This document shows, one piece after another, positions 9,423-19,247 of a DNA stretch of 64,000 bases. How positions within the stretch are numbered: the first letter of the stretch is position 1; the number at the start of each line of letters is the position of its first letter. Location: NCBI RefSeq assembly GCF_001746755.1, contig NZ_MCGG01000025.1:62001-126000 (forward strand), given 5' to 3'. A model generated the notes under the pieces. That model saw only the letters and a list, made by a program, of their open reading frames with translations, was not told where the DNA came from and searched no databases. Source of the stretch: Magnetovibrio blakemorei (GTDB lineage Bacteria; Pseudomonadota; Alphaproteobacteria; Rhodospirillales; Magnetovibrionaceae). The translations under genes and the position numbers were made by a program.

Positions 9423-9662
9423 TTACAGGTTTTTGTGTTCGCCGTCGCACAATGCGCCTTTTTTGGACGCCCGACAGCCGCAAAAATAGACGTTGCCGGT
9501 TTTTTCAGCCGTATGCGCGGTCGGTGTGAATGAGCTGCCTTTGTGGCTGCCGTCGCAAAACGGCTGATTTTCGCTTTTACCACATGTGCAGTAATAGTAC
9601 GTTTTACCCGCTTCTGCCTCAACAACATAAGGTGCTTTTTTGGTACAGATGGCTTCGCTCAT
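9423..9662 (-). CDS. Dual CDGSH iron-sulfur domain protein
   Basis: A 79-residue protein with two mitoNEET-type 2Fe-2S motifs. The first is complete: CTCG followed by CDGSH, with the spacing C-X-C-X2-S-X3-P-X-C-D-G-S-H. The second is CGCRASKKGALCDGEH, also with three Cys and one His. Each motif binds one redox-active, acid-labile 2Fe-2S cluster. Bacterial CDGSH proteins are thought to act in iron or redox balance; the exact role is unknown. It is first in a two-gene unit with the lipoprotein gene. Confidence 0.92.
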   Translation of the reverse strand: MSEAICTKKAPYVVEAEAGKTYYYCTCGKSENQPFCDGSHKGSSFTPTAHTAEKTGNVYFCGCRASKKGALCDGEHKNL

Positions 9663-9768
9663 AAATTTGTGCCTTGTTCACGTCTACAGAATTGTTGGAG
9701 GCACTCTAATGAAGCGAAGCGCTTGTGACAAGGCTGAGCCCAAGCAAAAATCCTGATTGAGGCCCCGG

Positions 9769-11595
9769 TCAAGGCTTAACGGGCATTGGGACGGTATGAT
9801 CGGCAAGTGAGGTCATGGTCCCCGCCACTTTGCTGAGCGCCCGAGCCCGTCCCCAAGGGCTGGAAATGGTTTTGGCTTCGTCTAAGGCGACGTTGAAGAC
9901 CGACCAGGCGGCATCCGTTTCTTTGCGATTTGCGCGATCTTCGGCGATGTCACACAGCATCCACACCCGGGTAAAGGGGCTGGAGATGTCGTCCGTCGCC
10001 GCGTTGGCAAAGTCTTGGGAGCGTGTGGCCCCCGCCAAATCGCCACCGCGACGGCGATCGTCAGCGATGGTCCAAAAAATGTGCGCTTTGAGGCGATCAT
10101 CTTGAATCAAATGAGCCGAATTAAAGGCTTCTTCCAACAATGCAACGTCGTTGTCCAAGCTGATGCTGACGTCATTGAACGCTAAGGCGATGCGGGAATA
10201 GGCGTAGGCTTTGGCAAAAGGAAACTTGATGACTTTTGCGGCTGTTTTGGCTTTTTCCAGGGTCTCTTTGGCTTGTTCAAACTGTCCCGCACCTCCTTGG
10301 TAAGAAGCGATGCGGGCCAAAACCAAAGCACGGTAACGCATCTCTTCAATGCTGTCGGCGGTGATCAAAGCGGCGGCTGCATCCCCCGCTTGGGCCAGCC
10401 CATTGGCGGCCGCGATCAGAACGGGCGTGTCGTCGGCACCGCTTTTGACGGTCTTTAACACGTCCAATGCCTGTTGCGCCATGCCGATATCAGCGTAAGC
10501 CGCAGCAATATAGCGGCGCGCTTTGTTGAGGTTATGGGGATCGGTGATTTTGTCCAGTTGCCCTTGGCTGGCATGGATGTGGGCAAGGGCCTCTTGTTCA
10601 AATCCGGCTTTGGACAAGATGACGGCCATGCGAGCACGAAATGAAATCTGCGACAGCAGCGATTCAATGCGCTTTAAGTACGGTTCTAAATCTTTAACGG
10701 TTTGAGTCGCGTCAAACGTGTCGCTGTTTTGAGATTGAATTTCGGCGATGGCGACGTAGGCCTCGGCCTGTTGCACCGGATCGGGGATGATGTTCACGGC
10801 GGCCAGGGCTTCGTCGATTTGGCCGACCTCGGCGCGGGCTTTGGCGATGTCGCGCAACGCCACCATAATCAACCGCGGGTCATGGATGCGCCGGGTGGTG
10901 AGGGCGGCATCCTGCGCCAATCCGGCGCGGGCTTGGGCGGTCAAGATTTCGCCCAGGGCCCAATCGCGCATTTCCGGTTTGTCGATGTCGCGGGCGCTTT
11001 GCACCGCTTCAATCAGCAAGCACCGGGGTTCCGGTTTGGCCATGCAGGTTTTGGTGTCAACCTTGGCACCACGATTTTCTGGGCTGATGCCTTCGACAAG
11101 GTTGCGGGTTTGTGGGTTGGCCAGCAAGGCCTCGCGGGCTGCATCAATGGTTGAGTCGCGGGATTTTTCCAAGCGACCCAAAAGCTGGCCGACTTGTCCA
11201 CCGGTTTCCAAATCACTTGCCAATTGCGAGGTGGCTTGACCATCAACTTTGAGGTCGGCACTTTTTTGGTAAGCCTTAATGGCGGCTTCGGTTTGTGGTC
11301 CATAACGCCCATCGATGGGGCCAAAGTAAAAGCCCTGATCGGCCAAGCCCTGTTGGACGCGGCGCACCACGTCTGTCGATGCAGAGCTTTGCGCAGGGGA
11401 GGTGGATTCGAGGTCTCCACCGGCGGCGGTCTCAAAGGATGCGAGACCTTCCGTATTGTCCATGGTTGACTTGCTGCCGCTGGATGCCCAAGCCAAAGGT
11501 GTGATGGTGAGCAGGACAAAAGCCATTAGAGCGGCTTCCCGTAAAACAGCTCTTGACCCTATTGGGCGGATTGGGTTTTTTTTGTTTTTGATCAT
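9769..11595 (-). CDS. Secreted peptidoglycan-binding protein with helical repeats
   Basis: A 608-residue exported protein. A signal peptide ends near residue 37 (LAWASS). Residues about 78-128 form a PG_binding_1 domain (VRRVQQGLADQGFYFGPIDG then YGPQTEAAIKAYQ). Residues about 190-600 are alpha-helical pairs resembling TPR repeats, with recurring phrases such as RDIAKARAEVGQIDEALAA, YADIGMAQQALDVL and LARIASYQGGAGQFEQA. Such proteins usually bind the cell wall and scaffold partners in the periplasm. It is a single-gene unit, divergent from thrB. Confidence 0.85.
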   Translation of the reverse strand: MIKNKKNPIRPIGSRAVLREAALMAFVLLTITPLAWASSGSKSTMDNTEGLASFETAAGGDLESTSPAQSSASTDVVRRVQQGLADQGFYFGPIDGRYGPQTEAAIKAYQKSADLKVDGQATSQLASDLETGGQVGQLLGRLEKSRDSTIDAAREALLANPQTRNLVEGISPENRGAKVDTKTCMAKPEPRCLLIEAVQSARDIDKPEMRDWALGEILTAQARAGLAQDAALTTRRIHDPRLIMVALRDIAKARAEVGQIDEALAAVNIIPDPVQQAEAYVAIAEIQSQNSDTFDATQTVKDLEPYLKRIESLLSQISFRARMAVILSKAGFEQEALAHIHASQGQLDKITDPHNLNKARRYIAAAYADIGMAQQALDVLKTVKSGADDTPVLIAAANGLAQAGDAAAALITADSIEEMRYRALVLARIASYQGGAGQFEQAKETLEKAKTAAKVIKFPFAKAYAYSRIALAFNDVSISLDNDVALLEEAFNSAHLIQDDRLKAHIFWTIADDRRRGGDLAGATRSQDFANAATDDISSPFTRVWMLCDIAEDRANRKETDAAWSVFNVALDEAKTISSPWGRARALSKVAGTMTSLADHTVPMPVKP

Positions 11596-11713
11596 GCGCC
11601 ATACTAGCGCATCACCCGGGCCTGTCTACCAGGGTGTCTTTCGTTGCGCCATTATGATTTTATGATGAGGCAAGTGATTCGTTGCCCTTGCGCAAGCTTT
11701 AAGGATTTTCGCC

Positions 11714-12676
11714 ATGGCTGTGTATACGGATATTTCAGATGAAGACCTCAGCGCGTTTGTTGCTGGGTATGGCATCGGGGAAGTCTTGTCGTGCAAGGGC
11801 ATTGCGGAAGGTGTTGAAAATTCAAATTTTCTGCTGGTGACCGATCAAGCACCATTCATTCTGACGCTTTATGAAAAGCGTGTTGACGCAAACGATTTGC
11901 CGTTTTTTTTAGGGCTAACAGAACACCTGGCCGCCCAAGGCGTGCCGTGCCCGACGCCGGTGCGCGCCCAAGACGGTCAGGTCCTGCGCACGTTGAGCGG
12001 GCGTCCCGCCGCCATCGTGACGTTTTTAAATGGCATGTGGCCGAAGCGAATCCAAAATTATCATTGTGCCCAGTTGGGGCGCGCCATGGCGCAGTTGCAT
12101 GTTGCGGGGGCAGACTTCAAGCTCACCCGCACCAATGCGCTGAGCGTGGAGAGTTGGCGGCCTTTGTTGGACGCCTGCCAGGGACGCGGTGACGAGGTCT
12201 TGGCGGGCCTGACGGACGAACTGTACGCGGAGCTGGATGTGTTGGAAGCGGAGTGGCCTGGAAATTTACCCCAAGGCATCATTCATGCCGACCTGTTTCC
12301 CGACAACGTGTTTTTTCGCGGTGAAAATCTTAGCGGCCTGATCGATTTCTATTTTGCCTGCACCGATCAATTCGCCTATGACGTGGCCATCTGTCTCAAC
12401 GCTTGGTGCTTTGAACGCGATGGCGATTTTAATGCCACCAAAGCCCGGAAAATGTTGCAGGCCTATCGGGATGTGCGGGATTTTTCCAACGCGGAAATGC
12501 AGGCCTTGCCGCTGTTGGCGCGGGGCGCTGCCATGCGCTTTTTGCTGACGCGCTTGTATGACGGGTTGAACACGCCTGAGAACGCTCTGGTGACGCCGAA
12601 AGACCCGTTGGAATACTTAAAAAAGCTGCGCTTTCATCAGGCCGTCAGCGGCCCCGGCGCGTATGGATTGGATTGA
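11714..12676 (+). CDS. thrB: Homoserine kinase (ThrB2, aminoglycoside-phosphotransferase fold)
   Basis: A 320-residue kinase that makes O-phospho-L-homoserine from homoserine and ATP in threonine synthesis. It belongs to the APH/choline-kinase-like type, not the GHMP type. Signatures are [13 protein letters not shown] near residue 31, the catalytic loop [13 protein letters not shown] near residue 194 and the metal-binding LIDFYFAC near residue 214. It is followed 3 bases later by rnhA, a common alphaproteobacterial arrangement. Threonine synthase, which uses its product, is encoded separately at 19.2-20.7 kb. Confidence 0.95.
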   Translation: MAVYTDISDEDLSAFVAGYGIGEVLSCKGIAEGVENSNFLLVTDQAPFILTLYEKRVDANDLPFFLGLTEHLAAQGVPCPTPVRAQDGQVLRTLSGRPAAIVTFLNGMWPKRIQNYHCAQLGRAMAQLHVAGADFKLTRTNALSVESWRPLLDACQGRGDEVLAGLTDELYAELDVLEAEWPGNLPQGIIHADLFPDNVFFRGENLSGLIDFYFACTDQFAYDVAICLNAWCFERDGDFNATKARKMLQAYRDVRDFSNAEMQALPLLARGAAMRFLLTRLYDGLNTPENALVTPKDPLEYLKKLRFHQAVSGPGAYGLD

Positions 12677-12679
12677 ACG

Positions 12680-13141
12680 ATGGCTGAAGACGATGTTGTG
12701 GACATTTACACCGATGGTGCGTGCAGCGGCAACCCCGGCCCGGGCGGCTGGGGAGTGGTGATGCAATGGAAGGGTAATGAAAAGGAATTTTCCGGCGCGG
12801 AACCGGACACCACCAACAACCGCATGGAGTTGATGGCGGCTATCGTTGGCTTGGAAAAGCTCAAGCGCGGTGTTGATAATGTCCGCGTCCACACTGACAG
12901 CACCTACGTGAAAGATGGCATTTCAAAATGGATTCACGGGTGGAAAAAAAACGGCTGGAAAACGGCGGCCAAAAAGCCTGTTAAAAATCAGGACCTGTGG
13001 ATGCGTCTGGACTCTAACCTTGCGGGTCATGCCGTTGAATGGCACTGGGTCAAGGGCCATTCCGGGCACCCGCAAAATGAACGCTGCGATGAACTGGCGC
13101 GCTTGGCCATCGCGCAAATGAAAGATGGTCAGACGCTTTAA
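12680..13141 (+). CDS. rnhA: Ribonuclease HI
   Basis: A 153-residue RNase H1 that cleaves the RNA strand of RNA-DNA hybrids. The catalytic carboxylates are visible: D12 in [13 protein letters not shown]50 in [10 protein letters not shown]73 in VHTDSTYV and the late Asp in NERCDELAR. The basic handle region [18 protein letters not shown] is also present. It starts 3 bases after thrB and is probably co-transcribed. Confidence 0.97.
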   Translation: MAEDDVVDIYTDGACSGNPGPGGWGVVMQWKGNEKEFSGAEPDTTNNRMELMAAIVGLEKLKRGVDNVRVHTDSTYVKDGISKWIHGWKKNGWKTAAKKPVKNQDLWMRLDSNLAGHAVEWHWVKGHSGHPQNERCDELARLAIAQMKDGQTL

Positions 13142-13163
13142 GGGCGCTGAATGTGCTTTCCGA

Positions 13164-13718
13164 TCAGCGTCGTCCTCCGCCGCCACCTCCGCCGCCACCT
13201 CCACCTCCACCTCCGCTACTGCTGCGGGATTGGCTTCCTCCGGAAAACCCTCCGCCATTTCCATTCGAAGATTTCGCGGTTTTCTGTCCACCAAAAGTTT
13301 GTGCTTTAGCCTGGTTGTGAAGCCGCTCTGTATTCTGGGTTTGCTTGCGCATACGTGTTTGCGCCATTGCTTGTGCTTCGTCCGATATGCTTTGGCGTTC
13401 ATAATCACTTTGTGCGGCGTTTAGGCGTTCGCGAATCTGGTGTTGTTCTTGTACTGTCAATTGGTCGCGATAGGCGGGAGGCAGTTCGCGATTGAGTGCC
13501 TCTTGGCTGCGGATGCGCTCTTGGGTTTCCGCGCGCAGTTCGGTGCGTTCCACTTCCGTTTCGGCGTTGCGATAACGGTTTTGCAGTTCAGCGCGCTCTT
13601 GCTCCGCTAACGTGGCCATGCTGGGCAACGGTTCCACCACGACGGTTTGCGCGGGGGCCGTTTGGCTCAACACGCTGAACATGAGGGTGGCGCTGGCGAA
13701 GGTGAGTATTTTTTTCAT
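13164..13718 (-). CDS. Exported protein with helical core and poly-glycine tail
   Basis: 184 residues from MKKILTFASATL, with a signal peptide cut near TAPA-Q. Residues about 35-145 are charged and helical (many Glu, Arg and Gln), likely coiled coil. Residues about 150-180 are Gly/Ser-rich and end in a run of more than ten glycines followed by RR. A longer in-frame start exists at 13748 but has no signal-peptide logic. The GGT/GGC repeat encoding the tail could slip, so length may vary between strains. No family recognised. Confidence 0.7.
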   Translation of the reverse strand: MKKILTFASATLMFSVLSQTAPAQTVVVEPLPSMATLAEQERAELQNRYRNAETEVERTELRAETQERIRSQEALNRELPPAYRDQLTVQEQHQIRERLNAAQSDYERQSISDEAQAMAQTRMRKQTQNTERLHNQAKAQTFGGQKTAKSSNGNGGGFSGGSQSRSSSGGGGGGGGGGGGGGRR

Positions 13719-13817
13719 CTCTTTCTTCTTATTGTTGCCTCGGAACATTGTTTATTAGTTTTATCTAATTTAATGGAGGGCAGCTGTGATGCCAATCACA
13801 GTCTTGTCATGTCTGCA

Positions 13818-13852
13818 CAAAAAAAACGGGACCCACAAGGAGTCCCGTTTTT
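13818..13852 (-). terminator. Terminator of the peroxiredoxin gene
   Basis: A stem ACGGGAC / GTCCCGT with a nine-base loop is followed on the minus strand by a run of T. It lies 22 bases after the peroxiredoxin stop codon. Confidence 0.85.
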
Positions 13853-13873
13853 GCTGCTGAGGGAGGCGCTGTT

Positions 13874-14356
13874 TTAGAGCTTTGAGAGCTGAGCTTCAGC
13901 GCTGGAAACTTCAAAGGCACCGGGCGCTTCTCTGTCGATGGACTGCACCACGCCGTCCTTAACGACCATGGCGAAACGGTCGCAGCGCAGGCCGAGACCT
14001 TTGCCGGTGAGATCCAATTCGAGGCCCATTTTTTTGGTCAGTTCCGCACTGCCATCGGCAATCATGCGGACTTTTCCGGCCGTGCCTTGGTCTTTGCCCC
14101 AAGCCCCCATGACAAACGCATCATTGACGGCAAAACACACGATGTCGTCGACACCCTTGGCTTTGATTTGTTCGGAAAATTTGACGAAACCGGGCAAATG
14201 CGAAGCGGAACATGTCGGTGTAAAAGCCCCCGGAATGCCAAACAGAACAACGGTTTTGCCGTTAAATAATTCGGCCGTGGTGACACTGCCGGGGCCATCC
14301 GAACCCATTTCGTAAACGGTCGCGGCAGGGATTTTATCTCCGGGTTTGATGGTCAT
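13874..14356 (-). CDS. Peroxiredoxin, Prx5/type II family
   Basis: A 160-residue thiol peroxidase that reduces hydrogen peroxide and organic peroxides, usually with glutaredoxin or glutathione. The peroxidatic Cys is C49 in PGAFTPTCSASHLPGF, the Prx5-type motif. Other family segments are VNDAFVMGAWGK and GLGLRCDRFAMVVKDG. The ATG giving MTIKPGDKIPA is chosen because a GGGAGAG Shine-Dalgarno lies just upstream. No fused glutaredoxin domain is present. Confidence 0.95.
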   Translation of the reverse strand: MTIKPGDKIPAATVYEMGSDGPGSVTTAELFNGKTVVLFGIPGAFTPTCSASHLPGFVKFSEQIKAKGVDDIVCFAVNDAFVMGAWGKDQGTAGKVRMIADGSAELTKKMGLELDLTGKGLGLRCDRFAMVVKDGVVQSIDREAPGAFEVSSAEAQLSKL

Positions 14357-14446
14357 GGCGTGCTCTCCCAATGGAAAATGAACAAATGAAACGGGTTAGA
14401 CCCTTAGTTGGGGTGGCAGGAGGCAAAATGCAACGGAGAATTTGCT

Positions 14447-16648
14447 TTATTCGCCGCGGGTTGTGCTCAGCGCCATTGCGCCGCCACCAGCTTTGTCGAG
14501 CGCTTCCAAAACCACCGACTGGCTGAGCAGTTCTGGCAAAGCAATGCCATCGGGCGCGCCCGGACCATAGACCGCGTTAAACGGAATGCCATAGCGCCCA
14601 AACGAGGACAAATACTGGGTGATGACGGGATCGGGGCGGGTCCAATCGGCTTGCATGGCAATGGTTCCGGTGGATTTGAGGCGGTTGTAGACTTCGCCTT
14701 TGCCAACGACTAAGGCCTTGTTGACTTGGCAGGTGATGCACCATTCGGCGGTCACATCGACAAAAACGACGTTGCCTTTTGCAACCTGCTGAGCCAAAGC
14801 GGATTGATCGAAATGCTGCCACAAGCCCTTTAGCGCGTTTGCCGAATGATCGATTTCCGTGCGCGGCGAAATGGTGTCGGGAACTGCGAACGCCAACACC
14901 GCCAAGACGCCGACAGCCACCCAATCCATGCGCCCATATCTGCGGTGCAGACGTTTGTGCACGTAAAGTGTAATGGCAATCACCACCAAGATTGCCCCGA
15001 TCAGCATGGCGGCGATGTCACTGACTTGGATGGCAAGAATGCCGACCAACCAGACCCCCGTGATCGCCAAGGCAAAGCCCAACACCCGGCGTAAAATCAA
15101 CATCCAGCGCCCCGGTCGGGGCATTTTGGTGGCGAATGTCGGGTATAGCGCCACCAGCAGATAAGGCAAAGCCAAGCCCACCCCCAATGCGGCAAAGATG
15201 GCGAGGATTTCGCCTACGCCGCGCGCCAGGGCGAAACCCACGGCGGTGCCCAAAAACGGCGCGGAACACGGCGTCGCCAGCAGCGTCGCCAAGGCTCCGG
15301 TCATAAAGTGGCCGCCCAGACCGTGCACGTGGGTGGTGGTGGTGCCAATCTCATTCACCGTTTCGGGCAAGTGGACTTCAAAAAAGCCCCACAGATTGCA
15401 CGCAAACAAGGTTACCACCAAAGCCATGGCGACCAAAAACCAGGGGTGTTGGAATTGAATTCCCCAGCCGATGGCCAAGCCGGCGCTTTTCAACGCAATC
15501 AGCACCGCGGCCAAAACCATAAAGGATGTCACGATGCCCGCAGCGCTGGCCAGGAAACTGAGGCGCACAGTGCGGGTGTTGCCGCCGCCATGCCCGACCA
15601 CGCCCAACAACTTGATGGACAGAACTGGCAACACACAGGGCATCAGGTTTAAAATCGCCCCGCCTAAAACCGCCAACGCCAACATCACCAAAAGGGATGG
15701 GCCTAGGGCCTGAGCGCTCGGGGTTTGATCTTGAAACAAGGCCAGGGTGTCTGAGGTGGCCGGGGTGGCGAAAACGCTCAGCTCAGCACCACGGGGGGCA
15801 TCGGCGAGGGTGATGGTGAGGGGCATGGTGTCAAAGGAAGCCTGTGCGGCCTTCAGACCTTCAAAGCCAATTTCCAAAAATGCCTGATCCCCGTTTGTTG
15901 TGACGGTGGCTTTGGGTTTGCCAAAAGCCATGCCCTGGGGGCCTTCGATGTAGGCGTCAGGGGCTTGAATCGGCGTGTTTGAGGTGGCGGCAATAAACAT
16001 CGTGCCGCGATCACCATCGCTGGCCGGATCAATGGTAAACTGCACCGTTTGAATGTTGAGATCCAAGGCTTCGTGCGTGCTGTCGATGACCTTGGGCACC
16101 AGCGTCTCAAAGCGGTTGATCAGATGGGCTTCCGCCGATGGCGTAGCGGGACCGGCGGGCAGGGAAAAGTCTAGGGTTGTATCATAAGGAATGCAGATGT
16201 CTGCACACGCCAAATAACTGATTTGGGCCTTCAGCGCCAACGTGTCGCCGGGTTGGTCCAACTTGACAATCAGCGGCAACACCACTTCGTCGGTATAGCC
16301 CAAGGTCTCAAAGCCGAGGATGGAAAAGCGTTCCGGCAGCGGCCATTGGATTTGGGTATCCGTGACGTTATAGGAACCGTCCCAATCGATCGACGGCGGA
16401 AAACCCGCATCGCCTGGGGCGCGCCAATAGATTTTCCAATGGTCTTTAAGTTTGAAGTGCAGCCCCAAGGTGACGCTGTCACCGTCTCCGGTGGCGTCCG
16501 TCTGGCTGATGATGCGCAGCGCCGTGTTGTCGGTTTCGGCCCACGCGCCGGATGCCGCCTCGGCGTTTGAGGCAAACAGGCCGAGTGTCAGAAGCAGAGC
16601 GCCGAACAGGCGGCCAATAAGGCGTGATGGGCAAAGCAGTGTTTTCAT
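14447..16648 (-). CDS. ScsB/DsbD-family membrane thiol-disulfide reductase
   Basis: A 733-residue inner-membrane protein. A signal peptide (to about ASNAEA) is followed by a periplasmic DsbD-alpha-like domain (about 40-300). Eight or so membrane segments follow (about 310-600) with the paired cysteines typical of the DsbD core (LNLMPCVLPVLS and LATPCSAPFLGTA). A C-terminal periplasmic thioredoxin domain carries EWCITCQVNK. Such proteins pass reducing power from cytoplasmic thioredoxin to the periplasm; cytochrome c maturation is one likely client here given the c-type cytochromes in the window. Whether the substrate matches DsbD or ScsB cannot be told from sequence alone. Confidence 0.92.
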   Translation of the reverse strand: MKTLLCPSRLIGRLFGALLLTLGLFASNAEAASGAWAETDNTALRIISQTDATGDGDSVTLGLHFKLKDHWKIYWRAPGDAGFPPSIDWDGSYNVTDTQIQWPLPERFSILGFETLGYTDEVVLPLIVKLDQPGDTLALKAQISYLACADICIPYDTTLDFSLPAGPATPSAEAHLINRFETLVPKVIDSTHEALDLNIQTVQFTIDPASDGDRGTMFIAATSNTPIQAPDAYIEGPQGMAFGKPKATVTTNGDQAFLEIGFEGLKAAQASFDTMPLTITLADAPRGAELSVFATPATSDTLALFQDQTPSAQALGPSLLVMLALAVLGGAILNLMPCVLPVLSIKLLGVVGHGGGNTRTVRLSFLASAAGIVTSFMVLAAVLIALKSAGLAIGWGIQFQHPWFLVAMALVVTLFACNLWGFFEVHLPETVNEIGTTTTHVHGLGGHFMTGALATLLATPCSAPFLGTAVGFALARGVGEILAIFAALGVGLALPYLLVALYPTFATKMPRPGRWMLILRRVLGFALAITGVWLVGILAIQVSDIAAMLIGAILVVIAITLYVHKRLHRRYGRMDWVAVGVLAVLAFAVPDTISPRTEIDHSANALKGLWQHFDQSALAQQVAKGNVVFVDVTAEWCITCQVNKALVVGKGEVYNRLKSTGTIAMQADWTRPDPVITQYLSSFGRYGIPFNAVYGPGAPDGIALPELLSQSVVLEALDKAGGGAMALSTTRGE

Positions 16649-16802
16649 GGCCTCGGAGTTTATCCATATTTTCAATTAAGGTAAGTCCTGATCGTGGCCG
16701 CTTTGAGGCAAAATGAACTTTTAAACCGGGCCATTTTGAAGTTAAAGGCACATATGTCATACTGAAGCTTCTTTTTGGAGTGAAGCTAAAGCAGGTGTGG
16801 CC

Positions 16803-17378
16803 ATGACCATACAGACCTCAAACAGTCCTTATTTTGTCGGCCATTTGCTGGTCGCCATGCCGGGCATGTCCGATTCACGCTTTTCCAAGTCGGTGATTTA
16901 CGTGTGCGCGCACAACGACGAAGGCGCGATGGGTTTGGTAATCAACCAACCAATGAAAGAAATCACCTTTCCCGATTTGTTGGATCAGTTGAATTTGGTG
17001 CAAACGGACCCCGGTGCCGCGGTGTCCATTCAATTTGGCGGTCCGGTGGAACAGGGGCGCGGCTTCGTTTTGCACAGCGTTGATTATGTTCATGACGCCA
17101 CCTTGGTGGTGGACGGTCAGGTGGCGCTGACGGGAACCGTTGATATTTTGCAAGACATTGCTGACGGTCGCGGCCCAAAGGAACGGATTTTGGCGCTGGG
17201 TTATGCGGGCTGGGGACCGGGCCAGTTGGACGATGAAATCCTCGCCAATGGCTGGCTCACGGTCGAAGCCGACGCCAACATCGTGTTTTCGGTCGAGCCC
17301 GAACAAAAGTGGCTGAGCGCCCTGGCCAAATTGGGTATCGACCAGAGTCTGCTGTCGGAAACAGCTGGCCACGCCTGA
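16803..17378 (+). CDS. YqgE/AlgH family protein (UPF0301)
   Basis: About 191 residues. Family signatures are HLLVAMPGMSDSRFSKSVIY near the N-terminus, EGAMGLVINQPM, and FGGPVEQGRGFVLHS. These proteins have an alpha/beta fold of unknown biochemical role; the AlgH name comes from an alginate-regulation link in Pseudomonas. The ATG at 16803 is preferred over a GTG six bases upstream because an AGGTG Shine-Dalgarno lies 5 bases before it. Transcribed divergently from the ScsB/DsbD-like gene. Confidence 0.93.
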   Translation: MTIQTSNSPYFVGHLLVAMPGMSDSRFSKSVIYVCAHNDEGAMGLVINQPMKEITFPDLLDQLNLVQTDPGAAVSIQFGGPVEQGRGFVLHSVDYVHDATLVVDGQVALTGTVDILQDIADGRGPKERILALGYAGWGPGQLDDEILANGWLTVEADANIVFSVEPEQKWLSALAKLGIDQSLLSETAGHA

Positions 17379-17495
17379 GCGGATATTGGGCAAATATCCT
17401 AAAACACATGCTTTAAGTTGCTTTATTTTATTTCATGGCAACTCATGAATGAATATGTATAGTGACGCATATGTGTTTCATGGGAGCCATACAAA

Positions 17496-17945
17496 ATGAA
17501 AAAGTATTTTGCCGTGTTTTCGATGGTGGTGATGTCAGCTTGTGCATCTGTGCCGATGACAACACCCGAACAAGACCTGGCTGCTAAACAATTTCCAAAA
17601 GCGCCGAGCGATAAAAGTAATTTATATATTTTTCGAGATGAAGGTATGGGGGGGGCTGTACCGATGACGGTGGGATTAGATAATCGTATCCTCGGCAAAA
17701 CAGCGTCCCTGTCGTATTTTTTTCTGACCATTGACCCAGGCGCGCACCAGATTACATCTGAAGCGGAAAATACGGATGTTTTGGATATAAACACTTCGGC
17801 TGGAGAAGAGTATTATGTCTGGCAAGAAGTGAAGATGGGGTTTTTGTTTGCGCGCACTAAACTTCATCTGGTTCCGCAGGACCGTGGTCAAAGAGGTGTC
17901 TTGAGAAGTAAGCGAATTATTGATCAATCCCTTTCAAGTGAATAA
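17496..17945 (+). CDS. DUF2846-like lipoprotein
   Basis: A 149-residue predicted lipoprotein with lipobox MSAC near residue 15. The mature part begins with a flexible segment, then NLYIFRDEGMGGAVPMTVGL and DNRILGK, followed by DPGAHQI and the GEEYYVWQEVK strand pattern. This matches the layout I associate with DUF2846 proteins, whose function is unknown. Its stop lies 33 bases from the stop of the convergent M16 peptidase gene. Confidence 0.75.
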   Translation: MKKYFAVFSMVVMSACASVPMTTPEQDLAAKQFPKAPSDKSNLYIFRDEGMGGAVPMTVGLDNRILGKTASLSYFFLTIDPGAHQITSEAENTDVLDINTSAGEEYYVWQEVKMGFLFARTKLHLVPQDRGQRGVLRSKRIIDQSLSSE

Positions 17946-17978
17946 CTTTTCACCTCTTTAAAGCGGCTTTGTAAATGC

Positions 17979-19247
17979 TCAGTTGAGCCGTTCCGTGATT
18001 TTGTTGAAATCTTCCAAGTGGGAAATGGGGCCCAGCGCGGCCACTGTGGGGGTGCCTTTGAAGATGCGCCCAGCCACCCGTTTGATGGCTTCGATATCGA
18101 CCACTTCGATGTGGTTGACGGCCTCTTCGGTGGGGATGGGGCGGCCAAAAATCATCAATTGGCGGGCCAATTGTTCGGCCCTGGATGAGGTGCTTTCCAG
18201 GTTCATCAAAATTGACGATTTGAGCTGTGCCTTGGCGCGGTGCAATTCTTCGGCGCTGACATGGGCATCCAACTTGCCGATTTCATCGCAAACCACGGGG
18301 ATCAAATCGATTACGTCTTTTTCGCCCGTTCCGGCGTAAATGCCGAACACACCGCCGTCGGCATAGGCGGCCATGAAGGAATAGACCGAATACACCAAGC
18401 CGCGCTTTTCACGCACTTCCTGGAACAGCCGTGATGACATGCCGCCGCCAAACAGCATCGACATTACCGATGCCGCGTAAAAATCTTCATCGAAATAACT
18501 GAAACCTTCAAAGCCCAACATCAATTGCACCTGTTCGATGTCGCGGCTTTCGCGCATATCGCCGCCGATGTATTTGGCGGGGCCTTGGGTGTCGCCGGGG
18601 CTTTTGGAGGGCGCACTGTCAAAGTGGGTGTGCGCCAAGTCGAGCAGTTGCTCGTGGTTCAGGTTGCCCACCGCTGACAGCACCATGGAACTGGGGCGGT
18701 AATGGTCGGACATGAAATCGACAATGTCGCTGCGGGGCATTTGACCGATGCCGTCCAGCGTGCCCAGAACCGGGCGGCCCAGGGCTTGATCCGGATAACA
18801 GGCATCTTGGAACATGTCGAACACCACATCGTCGGGGGTATCTTGGGCCTGATTGATTTCTTGCAAAATCACGCCGCGTTCGCGTTCCAGTTCTTCGGCG
18901 TCGAGCACCGCGTTCTGCACCAAATCGGCCACCATATCGACGGCCAAGCCTAAATCTTCTTTGAGCACCTTGGCGTAATAAGCGGTGTTTTCGCGTGACG
19001 TATAGGCGTTGATGTGCCCGCCGACGTCTTCAATTTCTTCGGCGATGGCTTGGGCGGAGCGTTTGCGCGTGCCCTTAAAGGTCATGTGCTCGAGCATATG
19101 CGAGACACCATTGACCTTTTGGCTTTCAAACCGTGCCCCGGCTTCGATCCACACCCCCGCGGAAGCTGTTTCGACGTTGGGCATCTCGTCAGAGATAACC
19201 CGCAACCCGTTGTCCAGGGTGGTGATGCGAACGGTGGTGTCGGTCAA
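17979..19247 (-). CDS. M16 family zinc metallopeptidase (processing-peptidase-like)
   Basis: A 422-residue insulinase/mitochondrial-processing-peptidase homologue. The inverted zinc motif HXXEH is present as H50-M-L-E-H54 in VSHMLEHMTFKGT. The second half has the C-terminal M16 domain with GGGMSSRLFQEVREKRGL. The protein starts at a TTG codon that overlaps the thrC stop by 4 bases; the conserved N-terminus (VRITTLDNGLRV) requires this start, so translation is probably coupled to thrC. thrC followed by an M16 gene is a frequent alphaproteobacterial pair. Confidence 0.93.
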   Translation of the reverse strand: MTDTTVRITTLDNGLRVISDEMPNVETASAGVWIEAGARFESQKVNGVSHMLEHMTFKGTRKRSAQAIAEEIEDVGGHINAYTSRENTAYYAKVLKEDLGLAVDMVADLVQNAVLDAEELERERGVILQEINQAQDTPDDVVFDMFQDACYPDQALGRPVLGTLDGIGQMPRSDIVDFMSDHYRPSSMVLSAVGNLNHEQLLDLAHTHFDSAPSKSPGDTQGPAKYIGGDMRESRDIEQVQLMLGFEGFSYFDEDFYAASVMSMLFGGGMSSRLFQEVREKRGLVYSVYSFMAAYADGGVFGIYAGTGEKDVIDLIPVVCDEIGKLDAHVSAEELHRAKAQLKSSILMNLESTSSRAEQLARQLMIFGRPIPTEEAVNHIEVVDIEAIKRVAGRIFKGTPTVAALGPISHLEDFNKITERLN

